From Trema orientale (taxonomy: Eukaryota > Streptophyta > Magnoliopsida > Rosales > Cannabaceae): DNA of 64,000 nucleotides. The notes under the pieces were generated by a model. It had not been told where the DNA came from, ran no database searches, and worked only from the letters and a program-made list of their open reading frames with translations. Positions 12,531 through 24,409 of the stretch are shown piece by piece. Position 1 is the first letter of the stretch. The number at the start of each line of letters is the position of its first letter. The stretch lies in assembly GCA_002914845.1 (NCBI GenBank), contig JXTC01000190.1, positions 144,939-208,938 of the forward strand, in the 5' to 3' direction. Made by a program: the position numbers and the translations under genes.

Positions 12531-12631
12531 GACGCACCTTGCCCATGTATGGCCAGAAATTTAGGAAGAAATCAAGTATTTGATAATATAATAATATGTT
12601 TGTCCATTTCCTTTTAATTCATAATTTCTCT

Positions 12632-12639
12632 AATTCTAT
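12632..12639. repeat. Left target-site duplication of the 1.6 kb hAT-type element
   Basis: AATTCTAT, matching ATTTCTAT at 14263-14270 except for one base. An 8 bp duplication is the hAT superfamily hallmark. Confidence 0.6.
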
Positions 12640-14262
12640 TAGAGATGTTAATTGGGATATGCAGACACATTTAACTACAGCACATCCGTACCTCGTGCCA
12701 TGCCGGTCGGTTATGTGCTTGTGTCCGTGCCCGATTTCGTGCCGCTAATGTGCCATCATTGTTCTTGTCTATTTTCGTGCATAATTGTTATCGATTTCGA
12801 TATTAATGTTATTATCGTTCCTAATTGTGCCCATTTTAGGTATTGTGCAATTTTCAATGCCTAATAGTACCCGTTTCTAGTAATGTGCTATTTTTCATGC
12901 CCAATCGTGCTCATCTTTGATTTTGTGCTATTTTCGTGCCTAAAGCTATGTTTAGTAAGAGGGAAAAGTGAGAGGAAGGAAAAAGTTAGAGGAAAAAATG
13001 AGGGGAAAATGAAAAATGAGATTGTTTGGTAGGAAGGAAAAAGGAAGAGAAAAGGAAAAGAGGAAAGAAAAAGGGAGGGAAAAGTAACATGCGGGCCCCA
13101 CAGAAATTTTACTCTCCAAATTAGAGGGAAAAAGGGAGGGGAAAAAAATTAGTGAATGAAAAATTAATCTTATTAAATTATCCTTTTGTATCAATTTTTA
13201 AAATAACAATATAGAGGATAAAATAGTCATTGTAAAATATACTAATTTTCTTTCCTTCCTACATACCAAACAATTATGAGGGAAATGCACTTTCCTTTCT
13301 TTCCTATACATTTTTTTTTCCTCCTATTTTTTCTTTTCCTCCTATTTTATTTCCTCTCTACCAAACATAGCCCAAGTGTGCTCGTTTTCGATATTATGCT
13401 AAATTTTCGTATTAATTGCACTTGTTTCAAATAAAGTATTATTTTCATACCTAATCGTGCTTGTTTTTTTAATTATGTTATTCTTATGTCTAACCTTGCC
13501 TATTTTTTATATCATATATAATTTCAAGCCTAATTATTTCTATTTTCAAACTCTTATTGTTCTTGTTCTATAATCGTGCTTATTATTGTTTTTTTATTGT
13601 TGCAAATTTAGTTGTTTTAATACTATTAGACATATTTCCTTTTAAGTAATTATGAATTATGACTTATTAATTATTTCGTGATAGAAAGAAATTATTTGAA
13701 AATTGAGATAACTTTTATACAAAAACAAATTTAAATTGAAATATTAGAACGTATGTGAGAAATGATAATTAATTTAAATTTCTATAGTTATAGTATATTC
13801 TAATTAAATTAATGCCTATTCAAATTATATCAAAATGTATAAGTCTAAAGTTATGATTGACGCCTGCTTAAACTGTATTTTTCTTTATTAACCTTTTAAG
13901 AATTTTCTATTGGAGGTGAATTTTGCCTTAGCTTCTTAATCTTTGGACCAAACTTACTAAATTCTAGATTTTTTTGCTTTAAAAAATTAGAAATTGACGT
14001 AATATTTTTAATGTATATTACTTTTACATAAAAAAAATTTAAATTTAATTTTTTCTAATTTTTTTTACATTTATTTTATTAAAATTATGCCCAAAAAATT
14101 AAAATAAATATAATTTAAACATATTTTTTGCAAACTAATTATTTTTTTTAATCGTGCATGTGTCTGTACCAGCTCAGACACATTTATTTATTGTGGCATG
14201 TCGTGCCGTGCTGGATTATAATCGTGCCGTACCCGTGCCACCAGCCTGTTTCGACACCACTA
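12640..14262. mobile_element. hAT-type non-autonomous element, 1.6 kb
   Basis: It begins TAGAGATGTTAATTGGG and ends CCTGTTTCGACACCACTA, which is a TAG-G-TGT inverted terminus. It is flanked by an 8 bp duplication with one mismatch. The subterminal zones carry many CGTGCC/GTGCCG and TCGTGC motifs (12690-12930 and 14150-14245), the usual clustered transposase-binding repeats. No transposase is present, and the middle is AT-rich. MITE family A copy 2 is nested at 12946-13370. Confidence 0.65.
12946..13370. mobile_element. MITE, family A copy 2 (nested)
   Basis: Starts CTATGTTTAGTAAGAG and ends CTCTACCAAACATAG, with the same purine/pyrimidine halves and a central GGGCCCC as the copy at 1550-1968. 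It lies inside the 1.6 kb hAT-type element, so it inserted later. The open frame on its minus strand is purely low-complexity. Confidence 0.75.
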
Positions 14263-14270
14263 ATTTCTAT

Positions 14271-15146
14271 AATTCTACCAGACGTACTCATTTCGAAATT
14301 AAGAGTGTAAGAACCAATTCGTTAATTGGATATCTAGTCTTTTTAAAAGAGTGGATTACGCTTCTAGTTTTGGTGCTTAGGATAAGAAATAAGTATAAAT
14401 TGACACAAAAGTTAATCTGAATTCAGACATTTTTACATTCTCTGGAAACGACCTCTCAATATACAGCCTAAAGTTAACCTGATTTTACCCTCTTTCGATA
14501 TTACCTTTGGACATTTTCGGATGTAATTCTGGTTACTTAATGTCGGCCATTACAAGTTGGTCAAAATCACAGCCGCTCCACCTCGACGAACAGACAGAAC
14601 CACGAAGAAAATTTGCGTTTATGGAAAACCCGAGGTTGGATAAAGAACTAGACCGCTGTATGATCAAACTGCCAACATAGTTTGTTATCTTTTTCCTCGT
14701 GGTTTAACACCTGTACTGTTTGCCAATGATGAACGGTTTCTGCATAAATTTGTCTATTGCTAAAACCTCAATACTCTTGGCTTACATATCAAGCCAAGTA
14801 CCCAAAATGACCTGTTCAATTAATACTGGTAGAGTGACAAGTTAAGGCGGTTAAAAAAAGCTCTTGAAGTGCATGGTTTCCCTTAATAAATAGCAAAGCA
14901 CTAAGCATATATTCAAATTTCGACGCCGAGTTTATTCAAAAGGAAAAAAAAAACAAAAAAAAAAGTTCTCTGAATAATCTCCAATGGAATCAATCCGCAG
15001 AACCTTGAAATCTCAGTATCCTAAGAAGGCATGATTTTTCTTTCAATAAACAATATGTTAATTTTGAGTACCTCCAAGGTATCTTCCAAAGAAACACCCT
15101 ATGTAGTCCCTGTTTCCTATCACGCGAAAAAACTCCGTCGCTGGTC
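14271..15146. other. Spacer and probable 3' UTR of bS21m
   Basis: No gene is seen in 14271-14940. The part next to 15146 probably holds the 3' untranslated region of the minus-strand bS21m gene, but no poly-A signal can be chosen with confidence. Confidence 0.4.
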
Positions 15147-16850
15147 TCATAGTCCCCTGCAATATTTCCAAACCCGAACATAGGTGCAAATAAACAGACT
15201 TAGAAAAGGATACATCTTACATGCGCAGTTCGAGAAGTTACTCAATGACAGAAAAAGGGAACCAACTGAAAGAAGATGAAGAATATTAAACTCGGCAGAC
15301 AAATCAGCTAACAATGGGGCATAGGGTGCCAGTTTAAAACCTGTAAATGTATGGAACTTTGACAAATATGTCTGCTCTGAATCCCAGATTACGAATCTAA
15401 TCAAAAGCACCTAATACTGGTACATAAACTACTAGCAATCTTTTAAGTTCTCTAGCTCCAATTTATACCTGTAAATGGATGGAACTTTGACCAATATATC
15501 TTATTTCCAATCTAATAATAAGAATCTAATCAGAACTACCTAATACTACATCTAGCAATCTTATCATTTTTCTAGCTACGTCTGAGCTCCTATTTAAACA
15601 TGATAGATGGAACTTTGACCAATATGTCCTCTAAAATCCTAGATTAAGAATCTAAGCAAAAACAGTAAAGCTTATAGTATTACAATCAGCAGTCTTTCTA
15701 TCAGCATCTGAGCTCCACTTTAAACCTGTAAATAGATGGACCTTCGGCCAAAACGCCTTCTTTAAAATCCTAGATCAAGATTCTAATCGAAAGTATGTAA
15801 TATTACAACTAGCAATCTTATCAATTTTCTACCTACTGTTGAGCATTCAATGCAAATTCCCTTTCTATAAAGCCTTCCAGAGAAGAATAAGCAAGAAGAA
15901 TCAAAATAGTTGCCGTGTTGCTTTTAGCCAATGAATCAAGAAAACAATATATACGCCTGCCTCCTAGAAAAACTTTTCGTTATGCCATTACAAGAGAGAC
16001 CCACAAATAAACACAAAAGTTCAATCCTACGAATGCAATAAGGCAAGCATTATTGAAACTAATTGAAGAAAGTATAAACAGGGTTACCCCCACAGTCTTT
16101 ACTGAAACCCAAGACAAAAATGGGAGTTACCACAAGATAAACTCTTTACTAAAGATATCCTACTAAGCCCATTGGTGGAACACCCAGTATATTATGCTGT
16201 GTGGTATGGAAGCACCAGATGACTTTCTTCACTACAAGAGCCTCGATTTCAAGCTCTAAGCTACCCAGTTCACATATAACAGAATCGATTAAAACGCATT
16301 CAAATTCAACAAAAATTCTTTAACGAGCATAAAATAAAAATGAAAAATTTCCAATTTTAAACGTGGGTCTCTCGGTTATTTACAATCTATAAAAGAGTTA
16401 ACTAATAGTGTAATGAAATTCATTACGACACTAGCCTAAATTTCAATCTGTCAGCTACCACTTCACATATTATAGAACCAATATAAAATGAATTCAAATT
16501 CAACAAAAGAAAAATTTTCGAAAATTAAAGGTGGGTGTGTTGATTAAGTAGTACCTGACTTTCTTGATGAGGATGGCTTGGAGCTTGCGAGCGAGTTCTT
16601 GGGACCGGATCTTGCGCTCGAGGTTCTTGCGGGCCAAGACGCGCTTCTCCGAGTTCTTGATGTGGTGCGTCTGCTCGTTCTTGATGAGGCGCTCGATCCC
16701 GCTCGACTGCATCTTCCGCTGCATAACCGTTAGCGCACGCTCCAGGCTCCCGTTCAGCACCTTGACCCGAATCCCTCTCCATTGCTGAAGCTGAACCTGT
16801 TCACTAGGTCTCTTCATCAGGGTTGAGGCCATCCTCGCCATTGAATTCAT
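15147..16850 (-). CDS. Mitochondrial small-subunit ribosomal protein bS21m
   Basis: Nuclear gene for the S21 protein of the mitochondrial ribosome. Exon 1 (16850-16555) starts MNSMARMASTLMKRP, an Arg/Lys/Ser-rich leader that could aid mitochondrial import. The S21 domain begins at about residue 26 with IRVKVLNGSLERALTVMQRK, continues with SSGIERLI, and ends in a basic helix (KRVLARKNLERKIRSQELA). The donor is CAG|GTACTA. The best partner is an acceptor TATTGCAG at 15164-15157, which adds only ten coding bases (15156-15147) to give the C-terminus VRGL and a TGA, 101 residues in all. That fits the short plant S21 family. The 1.4 kb intron carries a fourfold repeat. Reading through the donor instead gives 17 AT-coded residues that look like intron. 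The two-exon model is my inference; the S21 identity is secure. It is a likely orthologue of Arabidopsis At3g26360. Confidence 0.88.
15331..15845. repeat. Four ~128 bp tandem repeats in the bS21m intron
   Basis: Four diverged copies begin near 15331, 15461, 15591 and 15717. Each holds, in order, a TTTAAACCTGTAAATGGATGG-like block, GGAACTTTGACCAATAT, an AGAATCTAATC block and TAGCAATCTTATCA, and most end in CTGAGCTCC. The spacing is about 126-130 bases. They lie wholly inside the single bS21m intron. Confidence 0.85.
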
Positions 16851-17400
16851 CTTCCTACGGTTCTGGTCTGAACAAGAAGATGAGGTAAAGGGTTTCTGTT
16901 CTGTGTGCCGGTGGTGAGGAGGAGGCCTCTTCTACTAGGTTGCGTAGAAACGAAAAAAAGAACTACTACATGTCGTTTTGCATAAAATAAGAAGAAAAAA
17001 AAAATTACATTGTTATTTTAGCTTTTGCCTCGAACGACAAAAAATAGTCATTCGCTAATTAGTCACTGAACTTTGAAAAGTGCCAATATATTATAGGAAA
17101 AATCTAGAATAAGAGCCGTTTTTTTTCTCTCATCATGAGAGACCAAACGAAGCGATTCTATTGGTTAATAAATTTAGACTGGCCCACTAAATGAAGGTTG
17201 CAGGTGCGCTTAGTTCAATTTGATGAAGTACACGGGGTTAATTGGATTAACGTAAGAGAAAAAGAGGATAAATAGTTTTGTAGCATAAACGTTGTCGTTT
17301 GGCCAAATATTTGTTTTTTTTCTTTCGTGACCTTTACCAAATGGTTGTAACAATGGAGGCTAAAATCGGTGCATAGGTGCGATTACGATTGAAGGTGTGT
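16851..17400. other. bS21m 5' flank and spacer
   Basis: GA/CT-rich DNA at 16860-16935 probably is the 5' UTR and core promoter of bS21m. The rest is AT-rich spacer with no recognisable gene. Confidence 0.4.
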
Positions 17401-17407
17401 ATGTAAA

Positions 17408-18560
17408 ATGGGAAGTGTAAATTCGTTTCATAGATTGGAGTATCTTGAATGGGTTCGTTTTACAGAATCGTTTTCTTATGGGCAGATACTATTACACACG
17501 AATTCGTTTGCGGTGCTCGGTATGGTGTTGATTTGAAGAGATCGAGGTTGGGATCATGGGAAAGAAGTGAAGCTAGTGCTCGTACCGCGGTTAGACGTTA
17601 TGGACACAGACAAAGAGGACCAGGTTAGGGCTGGTAAGTGGAGTGGATTTGACCTTTAGTGTACGAGTAGGATGACTGTTAATTCTGCTCGCCTTGGTAA
17701 GGTATTGTCTAGCATATCTTTCTTTTAAATGGTTTATTGGTTTTGTTTCTAAACATATACTTACTTTGTTGATGAATTAATTTTTTTATTTTAGTATTTG
17801 TTCTGATGTATGCTTGTTGTGTTTGTTTAACTTTAGCTGGAAAGTAATGGAATTTGATTGCGGAATTATTCTCTAAATAAGGGTAGTTCAGTTGGTGGGA
17901 CTGTGACTAGTAGTAATATGTGCTTAATAGATTTTGAGATAAATATGCTTTTCTGTTAGTGGATATTGTGTTCTGAATGTTGGTAGATGAAGTGAGTTTA
18001 TTTTATTTTTTTGCATTTATCCCAGGGTTCACTTTGTTATATAGACAGTTAGTGAAGATTTGTTCTTCGGGTTTAGGGGCCAGTCTTTGCTGAAGAATTT
18101 GGTGTTGTTCGAATGGAGCAAGTAGTCATTGATTTCAAAATAAAGGGAGAAAACAGGAAGTCTTTGTAGATGTGGTTATATAGAGTTTGTCATTTCATGC
18201 GAAATGGTGGAAATTCATTTTATTTTAATATGTTTGGTAGTGCATTTACATAATGTTTCTCAATTAATGTAAGGAATTTTAACGATTTTGTTTTGTTATT
18301 ATGGTTGACAAAATGGTTGTATTTTAGATGTGTTGGTTTGTATGAATAAGAATGATATGGTTACTTTCAATTATAATGAATCTGAGATAGACTAGTGTTA
18401 TTTGTTATTAGCTTAGTGGCTATTAGTTTCTATGATATTATTGCCGGTAGTAATTTGGTTTTTTTTTTCCATGCAAATTGCATAGGATATTGGAGTTAAA
18501 GAAGAGGAAGGAGGTAGTAGGATGTTTTAGTATGTTATAAGGTATAGTATTTAACCAAGT
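17408..18560 (+). other. Degraded, possibly coding 5' part of the Ulp1-type transposon gene
   Basis: From 17408 an open stretch (MGSVNSFHRLEYLEWVRF start) runs 42 codons to a TGA, then continues in the same frame for over 30 codons. It has the look of a decayed exon but matches no family I recognise. The rest to 18560 is AT-rich and shows no motif. It may be the 5' region of the peptidase relic that follows on the same strand. Confidence 0.25.
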
Positions 18561-18599
18561 GTCAATTTAATCTGGAGTGAAGACAAGTGCAGGGGCCAT

Positions 18600-20833
18600 G
18601 GAACCCAACTGTTTCAATAATTTAATTGAGTGGATATCAAGGCATGACAATGAGATAATGGGCTTGTGAAGTTGTGTTCGTGTTGCTTTGGAGTCACTCC
18701 GCATGTTGAGAGATATGCAACAAATGCATTACGAGGATGGGCTATCTTTCCGTCAAGTTATAATGAATGCAATATGGGTAACACCAAAGGGCAAGAAGCG
18801 AAAGAAGGTCCAGTTGAAGAAGCCTTATCAGTCCAAAATTGGATCAATGATGGAGGGAATAGTATTTGGGTAGATGAAGATTTTGCTGCGTATACCACTT
18901 AATAAGTAGTAGGTGAACGGAGGTTTGAATTACCAGGAAATATAATGGATATGGTTGGTATACATGTTGAAGAGAAGGGAAATGTGGACGTTGATTATAT
19001 GGTAGATAGTTTATAGGATGCGTTAAAGGAGGAATTTCAGATGGAGGAAGCAAGCATGGATGAATGGAGTGATGTTTTGAATGATATGACAGAGAGTGAA
19101 ATAGGCACAATTCGCAAATTTGTAAGAGTATGGGTGTAGTAAGGCAAAATTGTAGTTAAAATGCAGGATTTATAAATTCTAATATTTTCTATCTTTTAAT
19201 TGGTTAACAGGAATTGGCATTGTATTCTCTTGACGGAGTAAGAGTCACAGAAATTCATGAATCGAACGAGCTAAGGTGTTACAACATATACTATGAAGCA
19301 CCGTGCAAGACTGTTTGTGCTATAGATAATAATTATCAATGTCCATCAAATCTTGGAAAAGAGCTTAGTTGTCGATTGGGCAACTCTATATTAGTATATA
19401 AGGCTATGCACAAGTATTTATTTCATAAAGGGAGTGAGAATCGGTAAATTTCGTAACTAATTTGAACATATATCTTTCTGAATTATATGAATTGTAATGG
19501 AAAATTTGTGTTAAGAACTATGTACTGGCAAGAAAATTCTGTCACTAATGGAGATGGTGGTACTTAGAGGATGCATATATTGAGCATTGAATCAGAAAAC
19601 TTTATACATCATCGTGTAAGAAGAGCCATATTAATTTTTTTTTTTTTGCTCTAGAGAATAGTGATATTAATTAATTGTGATTGTTAACCTTTACTTTCCA
19701 TTATTTGTTTGCTTGTTAGATTGAATATTAATTTATAGTTGATAAGTAAATAATTGAAAAGACAGTTAATGATAAGTGAATGTACTAAATGAACAATGAT
19801 TTTTGTGTAGATTGTAAATAGTATTGTAGATATATTAACAAGAAATCTGCATGAATTGAGGTCTTATGATTTGAAGTTTTATTGGATTCCAACAACAGTT
19901 CGGTTAGTCTAATTAGTTTATATTAAATATTGTTTCAAAGACATGAATTTAAAATTATGTGTCTTGTGTTTTTGTGGATACTTTGCAGTAACAGTGTAAT
20001 TACTTTTTTTTCTTTTTTTTTTTCAAACCAGAGTCCTAGACATGGTGTTTTATATGCTCTTCACGACCGAATGGAATGGAATCTATGGATTGGCCCTCTT
20101 TAGCAGTGTACGAAGGTAAATTTACTGTATTTTATTATAGTGCACGTAGAGGTAGAGACTTTAAATTGGGAGTAGGTGATACAGTAGATGATTGGTGTAA
20201 GGTTAGTTAGTACGAGGGTTATTATTGACTAAATGGGTTTGTTTGTTTTGATTTGCTTTATGATGTAGATTTATTTGCCGATAATAGCTCAAAAGTATTA
20301 GTTTATTGCCATTGTGGATATGCAAGAGAAGATTATCTTTGTACGTGATAATTTGGACATTCTAGCTTCTAAACTGGGCCTCGCTATTATTGCTAAGATT
20401 GTAATGCCCTATGTACTTAATTTTGTGGTTATGTATGGTTGTGCAGTATTAAAAATGTTTTGTTGTAATTTGGGTAGGGTTGACCAGACTTTTAATTTAG
20501 TTTATTATTTGATGTTAAATTTTTTCAATACAGCTGATTGCATTGGACACTGTTCTTATAGATGAAAAACATAGTTGGAAGGGAGGGACCTGGTCATTCA
20601 AGGATTTTCCCATTTTGCAACATCATTGTATTCTTAATAAGTGTCATGAAAATGATTATGGCATTTATTTAATAAAGGCCATGCAAGCTGCTACGAATGG
20701 AGACGTACTATGTAATCATGTAAGTCAATGTAACCTCTTATACAAATTAAGTTCATCACGTCAACCATTATTTAGTGATTGGTGTAGCAGGGTAATCCGT
20801 TGGAGGAGAAAGCTTGTGTCGCCTTATAGATGA
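18600..20833 (+). pseudogene. Transposon-derived Ulp1-like (C48) cysteine peptidase, inactivated
   Basis: Segments in exon-like pieces are a basic region around 18688-18870 (LRMLRDMQQMHYEDG, KGKKRKKV), an acidic piece near 19040 (MEEASMDEWSDVLNDM), and a conserved-looking block at 19214-19447 (LDGVRVTEIHESNELRCYN). The Ulp1 catalytic region spans about 20269-20720. In frame after the acceptor TGATGTAG (20268) comes IYLPIIAQK, then Tyr and a stop (20296-20301) where the family has catalytic His-Trp, then FIAIVDMQEKIIFV. After a further intron the Cys box reads CHENDYGIYLIKAM, with Tyr (20657-20659) in place of the nucleophilic Cys. CAT to TAT, TGG to TAG and TGT to TAT are all single transitions. 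Ulp1-like domains of this kind are carried by plant Mutator-like elements. The fold assignment is confident, but the element type and outer limits are inferred. Confidence 0.65.
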
Positions 20834-21799
20834 CAATGTCAAGGCATAACAAATTTCTCAAGAACTTGATGTACCAAGCTACGACTTTGGAGGAGAGGAT
20901 ATGTTGACTTTAGCTTTGCAAATGGGATAAGCAGAGAAGGCGGTTGATATGAACTAGTAAATGGGTTGTACTATATTGCTTAGGCATTGTGATATAAAAT
21001 ATGAATTTTGAATTTATGTCGTGTCGCCAAGATACTTAGGCAAACATTGAGAACTGACCAATCTTTTTGTGTTATGGTTTGGTAAATCTGCATGGATTGT
21101 GATTGAGGTTTTTGTTATAATTTTGGTTCTGGGAAAGATCAAGTAACTGTGTTTTGAACCACTCCTGAACTTTATGTTGTCATTGCGGAGATGTAGAAGA
21201 ACTTAGGTTAAGATGTGTATTTAACTTGTGTGTCGATGTTTTAATATTTTTTTTATTTTCTAATTAGTATATATGATACTTGGTAACATATATGGATACC
21301 AAAAGTGCGTGGGACATATAAGCTCTTTCATTCAATAATATTTTATACAATTACTTGATGTTGGTTGTATTAATGGAATCCCCTTAACTTTGTAAGTAGC
21401 AGTTGAATTTTGTTATGAAGAGAGAATTATTATCGTTAAGTAAGAAATAAGTTGTAAAGGTATCTTAGTTGTAAGGAAAAAATGCTCAGCCACTCGCAAT
21501 TAAACAGAAAAAACGAAGGCATATGATTATTTAAAGCAATGGCACTTCTCGTGAAAAGTTCACTTAAACTCTACGTTACATATAGAATGAGAAAAATAAG
21601 ATGAAATACATAAATATACAGCTAATTGATACAATGAGGAAACCGTAAAAAACGTACATATCATCGAATAAATGAATTTCGACTTCATTTATGGTTTTCA
21701 ATGGCAACAACTCATATTTTTATTAAATAGCAATGACAATTTTTTTGGAACCGGACTCCTCCTAACCCAATGGAGGCTTGCCTACAATTCTATCAATAA
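20834..21799. other. Spacer between convergent Ulp1 and mobile-domain relics
   Basis: AT-rich DNA between the 3' ends of two convergent decayed genes. No gene or clear repeat is seen. Confidence 0.45.
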
Positions 21800-23919
21800 T
21801 CACCAGTCATTGTCAACATCACCTGTATCCTGATTTCCTGTTATTTTGTTATCCTCCTCAATATTTGGCGCGTTGTCTGGCTTATTATTTTCTGGATCTA
21901 TCAATCGAGCTTGAGGGTCTAGGTTGCCTCTTAGGATCTGCATACAATAGAAATGATTGTTTATAGATTTGGCAAAGATAACTTGTTAATTAGTTTGGGA
22001 GTATATCTTAATAGATAGCTAAATATTACCAATTTAGCCCGCAAATTTTCAATGGTTTCTATATAGTCGTTAAGGGTTTCACGGGCATTTGTAAGATGTT
22101 CAACAAGTACGTGTTGCATCCCCACAATCATTCTGAGAAGTCTTTTAGCAGTAAAAATACTAACATATTATACTAATAATCAGTGAATGGTATAGTGTGT
22201 GATGAGCGATGTATTTAATAAGTGATCCTAAACAAACCTTCTTTAGATACGGCAGTATTTATAGGTTCTCAATACCCTTGTCAGTGAGAATAGTGATAAT
22301 GTTTTGTCCACCAACTTCACTTGGAAGCAGCAATATCTGCGGGAGTAAAGGGAAAACGTCCTCATCTTCCTCTCTACTTGTGTTTTCTATTGAACAATTA
22401 TTTTCCTATTGGCAGCATAGTATAATGTCAGAAAATTCGTAGTAATACATATATATAGACTTAAAATAGGGTAGTACCAATATGACATGAGTTGAATTAA
22501 TACCGACTCACATGTTGTTCGTGTGAATATCATTTCTTGATATTGTTCATATGCAAGTACTGAAAAGTCATCAATGAAATTTTATCTGTACTTACCATGA
22601 AGTACCCATTTCTTGTTTACAAAAGTCAACTTTTCCTGGATGAGCATGGAGCGTGGAGTTATTTTGGGTATAAGAAATGATTGCTCACCCAGACTCTGGA
22701 TGCTTACTTGCTTAGCAAGGTACCACTGTCCTCCATCCAAACCCAGTAAAAGTATTCTGCTTTCTGATACTAGTAAACTCATAGTCACATATTCTAGCAG
22801 GGAGGCATCGTCACTCCATGGGGACCATAATACCTAGACATTAGTAAAAGTAGTTAAAATGAGAATACGAACTGTAATTATTCCCAATGGCTATGTATAC
22901 ATAAAGTTAGATTATAATATGACTTATTAATCAATGATAGAGTTTTATATATATATATATAAAGGACTACTTAGTACTCACGGTGTCAAATAGTAGGTTC
23001 GACAATTTGATTATGTAGAATTGTAGTCGAGTGTAAGGATCTATTGGGGGCAGATTCTGATTTTTCCAAAACAAAGCCCTAGGAAATGTTTTCGAAGTTG
23101 TTGATGAATCATCAATTCTTACACATGACAAGTATTCCCAGGCCCAAAATTGAAGTAGTTATTACGATGATTGTAGTATTATTAATTGTGAAGTAGAAGT
23201 TCAATTGCATAAACGACACTACCCAAAAATGTATTATCTATCTACAAGAATAAGTTAGACCATACCTCTAAAGAGTATGCAAGTCATCCCACTATTTGGA
23301 TATTCCCACGACAAAGGTCATCTAGTTATTGGTAAAGAAAACCAAATGCTGCCCCTCCCCAATTGATTGATCCTAATCTTTTAACGTCAACCAGTGATGA
23401 CAAGTAATATAAATGCACCCTCCTGTTTGATCGTGAAAAAATTGTGGATCCTATAAGGGCCAAAGTGAAAACTTGCACTAAAATGTCTTTCTTTTCATTG
23501 TTTGTACATAGTTGATTCCAGGACGCTTCGCAAATCCATTTCACACGTACGGAGTTGCATATAACCGATCAAAATGCAGGGTCAAAGTATTTGACTATAT
23601 CAGCATTCTTGCGATATGCGTTCATGTCTATATGGATTGGCGAACCTGACATAGCTAGGCCAGTGAGGGTGCTAAAATCCTTTAGTGTCATTGTCATCTC
23701 ACCCATATGTTCGAAGTGAAAACTGTGAGTGGTGTCTCACCACTTCTCTCCTAAAGCCTGTATTAACGATCTATCTAACTTTGTTATTGACAAGGTACTA
23801 AGTAGTGGTCCAAATCCGACAGTGTCTACCTTGTTGCACACAGGGAGCGGTAGTTTGTTGTAGCAGTCTATGATATCTCCACAAGATTCGCAACCCTTTA
23901 CAACAAAATGGATTACCTA
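21800..23919 (-). pseudogene. Plant mobile domain (PMD, MAIN-like) protein, decayed
   Basis: Read from 23919 downward, the plant mobile domain (PF10536 type) is clear in exon-like pieces. These are THSFHFEHMGEMTMTLKDFS and LTGLAMSGSPI (the family's H-T-F-H-x-x-x-G-E-M-x-x-T-L-x-D motif), then VFTLALIGSTIFSRSNRRVH with YYLSSLVDVKRLGSINWGGA, then FWAWEYL, then a C-terminal block (22840-22580) with YLAKQVSIQSLGEQSF. Downstream pieces are a coiled-coil-like segment (22120-22030, MIVGMQHVLVEHL) and an acidic tail ending TGA at 21802-21800. Four in-frame stops break the domain (23739-23737, 23571-23569, 23328-23326, 23286-23284), most compatible with CGA to TGA or CAA to TAA change. PMD proteins include MAIN/MAIL1, but most genomic copies belong to transposons. 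It is convergent with the Ulp1 relic at 18.6-20.8 kb. The 5' end is not defined. Confidence 0.8.
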
Positions 23920-24154
23920 CACATTTTACAACATAATATGGTGAATGGGTTTAGAAGAAGAAAAATAGCAACTACATCCACGACAACTAGAGTAATAGTT
24001 AAATAATTGCCAATTACGTAAAAAAGTAACTGTGGAATCGATTTAGAGTTAAGTAGAGTGGTAAAAATCACACTGCTGCAGTCACTCTGATTAGTAGTTG
24101 TTTATGACCTTAATTATCAGTGGGTTGAAATATTGAAGAATGACCTTTTTAGAC

Positions 24155-24405
24155 TGTTATCACAACTATAATAAGATTTTATAGGAACCCCTACACTCAT
24201 GGAGTCTGTTTTCTACATGTAATATGATTTTGCAGAAAGTCTGTTTTCTAGCTATAATAAGATTTGTAGAAACTCCTACACTCATGGAATCTGTTTTATG
24301 GCTGTAAGATCTTTTTGTAGCAAATCCTATACTCATTGAGTCTATTTTGTTGCTGTAATCAAATTTTGTACTTACCCTACACTCATGGAGTATGTTTTGT
24401 AGTTA
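24155..24405. repeat. ~50 bp minisatellite, about five copies
   Basis: Core CTACACTCATGGAGTCTGTTTT recurs, in variant form, with ACTCAT at 24195, 24280, 24331 and 24381; spacing is 85, 51 and 50 bases. The first interval contains a shortened extra copy (AGTCTGTTTTCTAG at 24237-24250). Between cores lies ATAATAAGATTTTGTAG in variant form. It is non-coding, just upstream of the minus-strand PMD gene. Confidence 0.8.
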
Positions 24406-24409
24406 TTTT

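Noticed and set aside
12952-13194. Minus-strand open frame rich in Ser/Phe/Leu
   Set aside because: Lies wholly inside the low-complexity half of a MITE.
16564-16788. Plus-strand open frame opposite bS21m exon 1
   Set aside because: It is the antisense shadow of the S21 domain and resembles no protein family.
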